DNA from: Planctomycetaceae bacterium
Lineage (GTDB): Bacteria; Planctomycetota; Planctomycetia; Pirellulales; Thermoguttaceae
DNA: 17,220 bases
NCBI GenBank assembly: GCA_031278315.1
Contig: JAITKS010000240.1
Span: 1-17,220, forward strand
Reading direction: 5' to 3'
In this document: positions 1 to 5,786 of the stretch, piece by piece
Layout: the number at the start of each line of letters is the position of its first letter
How positions within the stretch are numbered: position 1 is the first letter of the stretch
Notes under the pieces: generated by a model
The model's input: only the letters and a program-made list of their open reading frames with translations
Databases searched by the model: none
Told to the model about the DNA's origin: nothing
Translations under genes and position numbers: made by a program

Positions 1-1
1 G

Positions 2-382
2 GAAGAGTATCGCAAAAAATTGGGAAAAATAATATTCGTTTTTCTGCCTCCGTATTCGCCAAATCTGAATATTGTCGAAAGAATTTGGAAATTTTTCAAA
101 AAGAAAATCCTGTACAATAAATATTATGAAAAGTTCGCACAATTTTCTGAAGCATGTTTAGGTTTCTTTAAAAATATAAAGAAGTACAAGAATGAATTAC
201 AGACTCTAATCACCGAAAAATTCCGCATCGCAAAAAAATTACCGAATTTTAAAGTAGAAAGAGTATATTATGAATTTTTTCGCAGCTGTTTATTTGACAT
301 TTTCGTTTTAATTTTTTTAACACGAACCGCACGGAATTACACGAAAAACACGAAAGATTTTTTCAACTACTCAAATTTTTAT
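2..382 (+). CDS. IS630-family transposase, C-terminal part (5' end outside window), read through into ruvC
   Basis: This is the C-terminal part of a DDE-type transposase of the IS630/Tc1-mariner group, which cuts and joins transposon ends. The reading frame is open from base 2. It shows the hallmark block LPPYSPNLNIVERIW (about 45-90), in which the final Glu is the third catalytic acid of the DDE triad, followed by the usual basic helix (KFFKKKILYNKYY) and the family-like tail LQTLITEKFRIA near 197-232. The first two catalytic acids lie upstream of the window, so intactness cannot be judged. No stop follows the expected end: the frame continues through AT-rich spacer (about 255-382) straight into ruvC. 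No terminal inverted repeat was recognised. The tail after about 255 is probably read-through of non-transposase DNA. Confidence 0.8.
314..356 (+). repeat. CACGAA-type dispersed intergenic module
   Basis: The stretch reads tttttaacacgaa, then acacgaaaaacacgaaag. The same module occurs at 7798-7826, 14056-14090 and 15733-15755, and inverted at about 2582-2614. Here it lies between the transposase homology and the ruvC ATG, in frame with both, so the insertion sequence or its decayed end abuts a repeat-bearing spacer. Confidence 0.5.
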
Positions 383-928
383 ATGAAAACTTTGCTTGGA
401 ATTGATCCCGGCTTGAATACAACCGGTTACGGAGTAATTGATGTATCCGATAGTAAAGTACGTTTGATAGAAGCAGGAATCATTCGTAGTTCGTCAAAGG
501 TTCTTTCTTATAAAGTGAAAGAAATATACGAAGGCGTCCGAGACGTTATAGAATCTTTTAATCCAGACAGCCTTGCAATTGAACAACTTTATTCGCATTA
601 TGATCGGCCGACAACGGCAATATTGATGGGACATGCAAGAGGTTGTATTTGTCTGGCAGCTGCTCAATCTAAAATAAATGTTTATTCTTACGCCGCAACT
701 AAAGTAAAAAAAATATTAACCGGAAGCGGACACGCAACAAAAGATCAAGTCCAACGCGCTATTAAATTAGAATTAAATTTAACTGCTGAACCGAATCCGC
801 CGGATGTAGCTGACGCTCTAGCAATTGCAATTTGTCATTTCTATCACGGACGATTAAACATTAATAATGCTAAAGAATTTATAAACGGTGTTGATAGAAA
901 ATTCTCAATTGATACAATTATCAAATAA
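383..928 (+). CDS. ruvC: Crossover junction endodeoxyribonuclease RuvC
   Basis: RuvC resolves Holliday junctions made by RuvAB-driven branch migration by cutting two opposed strands symmetrically, with a metal-dependent RNase H-like fold. From the ATG at 383 the protein has 181 residues, close to the usual 160-175. The four catalytic acids are visible: D8 in GIDPG, E67 in AIEQLY, and D141 and D144 in PPDVADALAIA. The start is set by homology, because MKTLLGIDPG is the normal N-terminus; the frame is also open upstream into an IS630 transposase tail. No Shine-Dalgarno sequence precedes the ATG (upstream is caaatttttat). ruvA and ruvB are not in the window. The last 25 or so residues are a non-conserved extension. 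Identification is secure; the true 5' end is less so. Confidence 0.95.
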   Translation: MKTLLGIDPGLNTTGYGVIDVSDSKVRLIEAGIIRSSSKVLSYKVKEIYEGVRDVIESFNPDSLAIEQLYSHYDRPTTAILMGHARGCICLAAAQSKINVYSYAATKVKKILTGSGHATKDQVQRAIKLELNLTAEPNPPDVADALAIAICHFYHGRLNINNAKEFINGVDRKFSIDTIIK

Positions 929-1108
929 TTTTACGAATGATCATGTCACTATATATTACTGAATGTCCAACATTTGAATATTATTTGGAATAAACTTTAT
1001 TTTCAGCTTATCTAATTTTTCTTACTAATTAAATTTATTAGACCAACAAGAAACATATAAGTTTTGAAAATTCATTAATACTGATTTTTGTTGGGAGCGA
1101 AAAATTTT

Positions 1109-1208
1109 AGGTTGAAATTAGATTGAAAATTAAGGTTGAATTTAGATTGAAATTTCGGTTGAAATTAAGATTGAAATTAAGATTGAATTTAGATTGAAAT
1201 TTCGGTTG
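1109..1208 (+). repeat. Short-period repeat tract upstream of the RNA ligase gene
   Basis: In the 929-1255 spacer, about 100 bases are made of variations on (a/g)gattgaaatta and ggttgaaatt. A 26-bp segment beginning ttgaatttagattgaaat is repeated exactly at 1136-1161 and 1183-1208, 47 bp apart. The tract ends about 35 bp before the Shine-Dalgarno AAGGAG of the ligase gene, so it lies where a promoter or operator would be expected. It may equally be a slippage product. The rest of the spacer (929-1108) holds nothing recognised. Confidence 0.7.
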
Positions 1209-1255
1209 TAGAAATTGTCAATATCACAAAACAAATTTATGTAAGGAGAAAAATA

Positions 1256-2383
1256 ATGAGAGCATTAGCTACGATAACAAAAATAAAAGAAGTTCTCCCA
1301 ATCGAGGGAGCAGATCAAATTGAAGCAGTCCGAATGACAACTAACAGTTGGATTGTTGTAACGAAAAAGGAGGAACTCAAAGTCGGCGATTTATGTGTCT
1401 ATTTTGAAATAGATTCTTTCCTGCCTCGTGAAGAGCGATACAGCTTTCTCGACGGCAAATCTAATAAGACGATGGACGGTGTCGAAGGTTATAGACTTCG
1501 TACAATAAAACTTCGTAAACAAGTTTCACAAGGTTTAGTTTTACCGATTTCGTCGTTTCCTGAAATTGTCAAACCGTCTGAAGGTTTGGATGTAACCGAA
1601 ATACTCAAGATACAGCTCTATGAGCCGCCGCAACCGGTTTCGCAAGACGGCGAAGGTCAGCGCAATGTTATGAGATTTCCTAACTTTATTCAAAAAACTG
1701 ATCAAACACGTATTCAATCGTTTAGCGGGTCTGAGCTGGATTCGGTAAACAAACAATACTACGAAATAACAGAAAAATTAGATGGTACTTCAGCAACATT
1801 TTATTTTCACAAAGGTCATTTTGGTATTTGCTCGCGGAATCTAGAAATAATGTCAATTTTCAATAAGACTTTATTCCAACAAATTTGGTTATGGATTAAA
1901 CGAAAATTGAATTTTAGCCGTTCCGATTCTAAAAAATCAATCCAATTGTTAAGCTATGAAGAAATTGCGAAACAAAAATTACTTTACGAAACTTTGCCGG
2001 AATATTGCAAAAAAACAAATACTTCAATTGCGATACAAGGTGAAATTGTCGGACCAGGAATCTCGTCGAATCGTCTTAAACTTGATACCGTGCGGTTCTA
2101 CGTATTCGACATTTTCGATATAAACCAATACGCATACCTCGACGCAAAAAAAAGACAAGAAATCGTAAATGAATTATCTTTGGAAAATGCCCCGGTTATA
2201 GATGAAAACTTCTATCTCGATTTATCTGAAACAAGTTTGGATAAATTACTCGAAATGGCACAAGGAAAAAGTGCTTTGTCAAAAGAATTACGCGAAGGAA
2301 TCGTATTCAAACAACGTACAGAAAATCCAATCGTTCATTTCAAAGTAATTTCAAACGAGTATCTATTAAAACACGGTTTGTAA
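1256..2383 (+). CDS. ATP-dependent RNA ligase, Deinococcus Rnl (DRB0094/Rnl5) type
   Basis: This is a nucleotidyltransferase that seals RNA ends through an enzyme-AMP intermediate. The Deinococcus member of the family joins nicks with a 3'-OH RNA strand in duplexes, so a role in RNA repair is likely. The N-terminal 110 residues form the family's OB-like module (RALATITKIKEVLPIEGAD, VGDLCVYFEIDS). The ligase core follows: motif I EKLDGTS with the AMP-accepting lysine K174, ICSRN near 191-195, motif III QGEIVGPGIS at 261-270, FDIFD at 284-288, motif IV EGIVFK at 347-352 and motif V HFKVIS at 361-366. The length of 375 fits the family. The start has a good Shine-Dalgarno sequence (AAGGAG, 1243-1248). 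The gene stands alone. No RNA-end-healing kinase, phosphatase or RtcB neighbour is visible. Confidence 0.9.
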   Translation: MRALATITKIKEVLPIEGADQIEAVRMTTNSWIVVTKKEELKVGDLCVYFEIDSFLPREERYSFLDGKSNKTMDGVEGYRLRTIKLRKQVSQGLVLPISSFPEIVKPSEGLDVTEILKIQLYEPPQPVSQDGEGQRNVMRFPNFIQKTDQTRIQSFSGSELDSVNKQYYEITEKLDGTSATFYFHKGHFGICSRNLEIMSIFNKTLFQQIWLWIKRKLNFSRSDSKKSIQLLSYEEIAKQKLLYETLPEYCKKTNTSIAIQGEIVGPGISSNRLKLDTVRFYVFDIFDINQYAYLDAKKRQEIVNELSLENAPVIDENFYLDLSETSLDKLLEMAQGKSALSKELREGIVFKQRTENPIVHFKVISNEYLLKHGL

Positions 2384-2410
2384 AATTAGTAATTATTCAA
2401 AGAATTTTTT

Positions 2411-2574
2411 GTAATATATCAGTGAATTTTTTCAAAGGTTTCAAGTTTAGTTTTAACTAACGTTATTGGTAATTGTTCCCGCATAAAAAAATTAACCCCG
2501 AAAGGGCTGGTTTGATTAATCCTGAAAATTACTACATATAATGATGACCGCAAAAATTTCCACTGATATATTAC
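2411..2574. repeat. Inverted-repeat-bounded intergenic element E1 (164 bp)
   Basis: The left end gtaatatatcagtgaatttt (2411) and the right end, aaaatttccactgatatat followed by tac (to 2574), are near-perfect inverted repeats of about 23 bp. The interior carries gttcccgcataaaa (2475-2488) followed by a ccgaaagggc motif. That combination is repeated at 13909-13943 inside another element. The element begins 28 bp after the RNA ligase stop. It codes for nothing recognisable; reading frames across it are chance. Confidence 0.7.
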
Positions 2575-2581
2575 TACTATC

Positions 2582-2614
2582 TTTTTTATTTTTTCGTGAT
2601 ATTTCGTGTTAAAA
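2582..2614 (-). repeat. CACGAA-type module in inverted orientation
   Basis: Read on the minus strand this is ttttttaacacgaaatat then cacgaaaa, the same module as at 314-356, 7798-7826 and 14056-14090. It lies just outside the right end of element E1. Confidence 0.4.
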
Positions 2615-2955
2615 AACTGTACTATGAATTGCAATTAAAGCCGATAGTTACAAATATTTGATCATCTATTTTAAATCGGTCTTGTCTTACAATCTATAAA
2701 TTTGTATTATTTGCAAGTTAGATTGTGACGGACAAACCAATTTTAAGCATAAATTAAATTGGACATAATTAGACATAAATTACTCTACCGGTTATTTTAT
2801 CACGATGTTGGTTATAATCCGTATTAATAGAATTGTTAAAATGAAAAAAGTAGAATTATTGTACAATAACTTACTTGCATATTCTCAAATAGATATTACA
2901 CTTGATTTGAGTTTATGCGATATTAGTTAAATTAGATTTTGGAGTATGAATAGAA
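2615..2955. other. Spacer with nothing firmly recognised
   Basis: This is AT-rich DNA with no RNA gene or clear promoter. A 29-codon frame starting at an ATG (2841-2930) lies just upstream of the next gene, but it has no ribosome binding site and no recognisable product. Confidence 0.4.
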
Positions 2956-3393
2956 ATGAATAGAAAAAGTTTTTCGATTTTGTTGATTGTTGTAATTTTG
3001 GCGATTGGCTTTTGCATTTTAGTTGTTCGTAATCAGGTATTGGGACAGCAACCTTTATTGATGAATAATGCCGAGCAGCCGAATCAATATCAACATTATC
3101 AACCTAGACAAGTAACCGTGAAACCTCAACCGGAACCGCCTAAATGGTTAGTTGAATTTACACCTATTAATGATCCAGCAAATCAAACAAATAAAATCAT
3201 GGCGATAACAATTGTCGATCCTGAATCAAAACGAATCCTGATTTATCATGCAAATTTGTCGTATGGTGCGTTGAAATTTATAAGCTCAAGAGACATAATG
3301 CCGGATATTACGCTAGGTGAATACAACGCCGTCTCGCCGACACCGCGTGAAATTATTGCTGAAATAGAACGTCTCAAAAATAATAAACAATAG
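2956..3393 (+). CDS. Small membrane-anchored protein of planctomycete type, function unknown
   Basis: This 145-residue protein has one hydrophobic N-terminal segment (about residues 7-25, after the basic MNRK). It is either an uncleaved anchor or a signal peptide with possible cleavage after VLGQ. A Gln/Pro-rich linker (about 30-63) follows, then a compact domain (about 65-140): WLVEFTPIN, MAITIVDPESKRILIYHA, GALKFISSRDIMPDITLGEYN, PTPREIIAEI. The pattern 'VDP.S..I.IYH ... G.LK..S.R ... D..L.EYN' recalls small membrane or secreted proteins that are common in planctomycete genomes and lack an assigned function. That recollection is family-level knowledge, not a search result. GGAG at 2941-2944 lies 11 bp before the ATG; an earlier ATG at 2946 stops after five codons. 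The gene is isolated, with long spacers on both sides. Confidence 0.75.
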   Translation: MNRKSFSILLIVVILAIGFCILVVRNQVLGQQPLLMNNAEQPNQYQHYQPRQVTVKPQPEPPKWLVEFTPINDPANQTNKIMAITIVDPESKRILIYHANLSYGALKFISSRDIMPDITLGEYNAVSPTPREIIAEIERLKNNKQ

Positions 3394-3422
3394 ATAATTT
3401 TCAGTAGAACGTTTTTAATTTG

Positions 3423-3468
3423 CTCACTTGTATTTTCGATTCGATTCGGCTGTTTGCATATTACATAG
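3423..3468 (+). repeat. Copy A of a dispersed 'ctcactt...attttcg' repeat (degenerate)
   Basis: The stretch begins ctcacttgtattttcgattc and continues with gtttgcatattacata. It resembles longer copies at 8958-9037 and 16776-16846, which share ctcactt, attttcg and a (c/t)ttacatatcagaaa block. It lies 30 bp after the stop of the small membrane protein. The rest of this spacer (3469-3641) shows only a short duplication, aatttaataactg, just before the next gene. Confidence 0.4.
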
Positions 3469-3641
3469 TTGACTAATATCACGTATCACGAATTGTTTTT
3501 GTTTATTAATCCGAAAAAAAAATTTCATACGTAGTTCGCTGATAAAAAATAGTGAAAAAGTGAAAAGTTATAAAAATTTAATTCCGAATATAGAAATTTA
3601 ATAACTGAAATTTAATAACTGTTTACAAATTGGATAAAAAA

Positions 3642-5168
3642 ATGAGTTCAGAATATTACACACTTGAAAAAGTTGCAGAAGTGTTAGGACTTCAAACGGC
3701 TGAAGTTAATCGGCTCCGAGAAAGAAGCGAGTTGAGAGCCTTTAGAGACGGCTCTTCGTGGAAGTTTCGCAAGGAAGAAGTTGACAACATGCTTGCGGAA
3801 AAAATTAAAAAACGCAGTAAACAGCAAAATGAAAACAGTGTTGCTGAAAGTGATAATAATTTCGCCGTAAATAGTACAAATAATTTATCCGAAGACGATT
3901 TCGTTTTAGCAGAAGATGATAATATTGTCGAATTGCCGGAGCCGGATGACAACTCACTATCTATGGAAGCATTCGACAATGCTATGGAAAACGGTTTCGA
4001 TTTTGACAAAGAATTGATAGATGCCGCAACGCCAAAAGTTAGTGCCGCAAAGCCGAAATTAGAATCGAGTACAGCGAATATCAATCAATCTGAAATTGAA
4101 TCTAAAATAATTTCGCAAGATGCGAACTCGTCAATCCAAAATAACAATGACAGCGATTTAACAATCGATGATCAACCTATAAAAAACAGTGATCCGAATA
4201 CATCAATATCAAACAATTTGAACTTAAAGAAATCGCCGCCTCCCGATGATAAATCAGGTTTAGGAAAAGAAAAATCGACTCTCACAAAGAAAGACGATTT
4301 GACGCTAGACGACGATTTGACTCTAGACGATGATTTGACTCTAGACGACGGTTTGACTCTAAACGACGGTTTGACTCTAGACGACGGTTTGACATTAGAC
4401 GACGGTTTGACGCTAGACGACGGTTTGACATTAGACGACGATTCGAAATCGGGCAAGGAGGAATTATCGCATGATAAAAATAAAATTACGCCAGCAAAAG
4501 AGACGATAGAAAGTAAATTGGATGATGATTTGTTAAAGAGTTATTCGGACAGTAAAGATATTAACGAAGCGACGTATGATCTGAAGCCGCCGGATACGGA
4601 TGATGATGAGATTTTGTTTGAGAGTCAGGAAGTTGCTGAGGTTTCGTCTAAATTACAGGAAGAGAAGAAAATTGTATTCGAGAAACTTAGCGATGAAGAC
4701 GATCTTCTTGAGATGATAGATTCTGAAGAAGATTCGACATTTATTACGGCGGCGGATAAAGAATTTCAACTTACGGCGGATAATATTGAATTGAGCGAGG
4801 ATTCGGAGAGTATGTCTCAACTTATACCGCTTGATACGAATAATACGTTTGGCATTAATGATCAGCCGTTTTCGGGGGATACGGGAGATTTGCCGTTTGA
4901 TTCAATGTCGCCTTCTTTTGTTATGGAGGATAGTTTATCTACAGGAGGAGAGTTTACGCCGACGATTCAAACGTCTGGGGTTTCGTTTCAGGAGGTGCAA
5001 TATTCGCCGTTTATTGTTAGCAGTTTTATTGCAGCGGCGGTTTTGTTGATTTTACCGAGCGTGATGTTATTAGATTTAATTACGAATATTTGGGGATGGA
5101 ATGAATCTCTTCAGATAAACAGTCCGATAATGGATTTGATAGGAAATTTTTTAGGTATTAAAAAATAA
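3642..5168 (+). CDS. Helix-turn-helix (MerR/excisionase-like) protein with acidic repeat region and C-terminal membrane anchor
   Basis: The N-terminal 55 residues are a winged helix-turn-helix of the MerR/excisionase type: YYTLEKVAEVLGLQTAEVNRLRE, then LRAFRDGSSWKFRKEEVDNML. A long, very acidic, Ser/Asp/Glu-rich and presumably disordered region (about 60-445) follows, including eight copies of a hexapeptide such as DLTLDD or GLTLDD at about 219-266. A single hydrophobic segment (about 457-481, FIVSSFIAAAVLLILPSVML) lies near the C-terminus, with about 27 residues after it. I infer a DNA-binding domain tethered to the inner face of the membrane. Proteins with this order are seen in planctomycetes, but their function is unknown. 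The ATG at 3642 is chosen; a TTG four codons upstream (3630) is an alternative. Neither has a clear Shine-Dalgarno sequence. Confidence 0.8.
   Translation: MSSEYYTLEKVAEVLGLQTAEVNRLRERSELRAFRDGSSWKFRKEEVDNMLAEKIKKRSKQQNENSVAESDNNFAVNSTNNLSEDDFVLAEDDNIVELPEPDDNSLSMEAFDNAMENGFDFDKELIDAATPKVSAAKPKLESSTANINQSEIESKIISQDANSSIQNNNDSDLTIDDQPIKNSDPNTSISNNLNLKKSPPPDDKSGLGKEKSTLTKKDDLTLDDDLTLDDDLTLDDGLTLNDGLTLDDGLTLDDGLTLDDGLTLDDDSKSGKEELSHDKNKITPAKETIESKLDDDLLKSYSDSKDINEATYDLKPPDTDDDEILFESQEVAEVSSKLQEEKKIVFEKLSDEDDLLEMIDSEEDSTFITAADKEFQLTADNIELSEDSESMSQLIPLDTNNTFGINDQPFSGDTGDLPFDSMSPSFVMEDSLSTGGEFTPTIQTSGVSFQEVQYSPFIVSSFIAAAVLLILPSVMLLDLITNIWGWNESLQINSPIMDLIGNFLGIKK
4296..4439 (+). repeat. 18-bp tandem repeat inside the HTH-membrane gene, 8 units
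   Basis: Eight adjoining 18-bp units of the form g(a/g)tttgac(g/t)ctagacga(c/t) encode (D/G)LTL(D/N)D. The first three start with Asp and the last five with Gly. Base differences cluster at a few positions, which suggests stepwise duplication. The period is a multiple of three, so copy-number change would keep the frame. Confidence 0.95.
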
Positions 5169-5201
5169 GTAATATTTCAATGAATACCCAAAAAATTAAA
5201 A

Positions 5202-5231
5202 ACCGAAACAGAAACCGAAACCGAAACAGAA
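5202..5231 (+). repeat. Hexanucleotide tandem repeat between the HTH gene and tRNA-Leu
   Basis: Five 6-bp units accgaa/acagaa occur in the order accgaa, acagaa, accgaa, accgaa, acagaa. The tract is non-coding and lies 33 bp after the stop of the HTH-membrane gene. Confidence 0.75.
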
Positions 5232-5360
5232 ATATAAAGAGTGAGAAGTATATTCATTAAAGTGTTTTCTTTTATCTAATTTGAGGGGAGATTTTACTGA
5301 ATAGTTTTTGAGTCATTGCAAAACTAGTACGAGTTGTATATATTTGAAAAAAGAATTTTA

Positions 5361-5443
5361 GGCCGAGTGGCGAAATGGCATACGCTGGGGATTTAAAATC
5401 CCTTCCCAATTACGGGGTGCGGGTTCGACTCCCGCCTCGGCTA
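5361..5443 (+). tRNA. tRNA-Leu (anticodon UAA)
   Basis: This is an 83-nt class II tRNA. The acceptor strands are ggccgag (5361-5367) and ctcggct (5436-5442), with a G-U first pair and discriminator A at 5443. The anticodon stem gggga/tccct encloses the loop tttaaaa, giving anticodon UAA. A long variable arm has a ccc...ggg stem. The T arm is gcggg-ttcgact-cccgc. No CCA is encoded. A run of nine T follows (5446-5454) and may act as a weak transcription end. Long variable arm, A73 and anticodon UAA all fit leucine. Confidence 0.95.
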
Positions 5444-5554
5444 AATTTTTTTTTCATAATCTTTTGTAATTGCAGCAGCTTAAATATTGTTGGCAATTAT
5501 TCCCGTGAATTTCTAAAAACGTAATAGACAAAAAAAGATGAAATAAAAATTTTC

Positions 5555-5772
5555 GTAATATATCAGTGGAATATTTTTTTTATTAACCACAGAGGACACA
5601 AAGAAATCAGATTTTGTAATTTTAGATTTTAAATTTAAGTGAATTACTAAAAAATATTTTAGCTGGGAACGCAGGCGTCCCGCCTGCATCTTTTTTGTAC
5701 AAAAAACGCCTAACGATGCGGTCGAGACGACCGCGATCCAGGCAACAATAAATTATTACACTGATATATTAT
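5555..5772. repeat. Inverted-repeat-bounded intergenic element E2 (218 bp)
   Basis: The left end gtaatatatcagtggaatat (5555) and the right end attattacactgatatatta (to about 5772) form the shared inverted repeat. Inside, in order, are ttaaccacagaggacaca (a CCACAGAG-type module), the hairpin gcaggcg-tcc-cgcctgc (5671-5687), and a second perfect hairpin gcggtcg-aga-cgaccgc (5718-5734). From 5719 to 5771 it is nearly identical to the right arm of element E8 (16697-16749). It lies between tRNA-Leu and lepB and ends 14 bp from the lepB stop. The 5444-5554 stretch before it shows nothing firm. Confidence 0.75.
5671..5696 (+). terminator. GC-rich hairpin plus T run, possible terminator
   Basis: A perfect 7-bp stem (gcaggcg/cgcctgc) with a 3-nt loop is followed four bases later by six T (5691-5696). 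It could end plus-strand transcription coming through tRNA-Leu. It is also a module of a dispersed repeat, so the termination role is only a possibility. Confidence 0.35.
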
Positions 5773-5786
5773 TTACCATTTTTTAG

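Noticed and set aside
1109..1208. Possible CRISPR array
   Set aside because: The units are short, irregular and adjoining, with no unique spacers of constant length.
2419..2634. 71-codon minus-strand frame after the RNA ligase gene
   Set aside because: It runs across element E1 and an inverted CACGAA module, so it is repeat DNA and not a gene.
2841..2930. 29-codon frame starting ATG and ending TAA, 25 bp before the small membrane protein gene
   Set aside because: There is no ribosome binding site, no known peptide family and no run of a regulatory amino acid. Frames of this length are expected by chance in AT-rich DNA.
4172..4456. Minus-strand frame giving a Val-Lys-(Pro/Ser)-Ser-Ser repeat opposite the HTH-membrane gene
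   Set aside because: It is the antisense shadow of the 18-bp tandem repeat. The plus strand has a clear N-terminal domain and membrane segment.
5446..5454. T run directly after tRNA-Leu as an intrinsic terminator
   Set aside because: No hairpin other than the tRNA itself precedes it, so it is not listed as a separate terminator.
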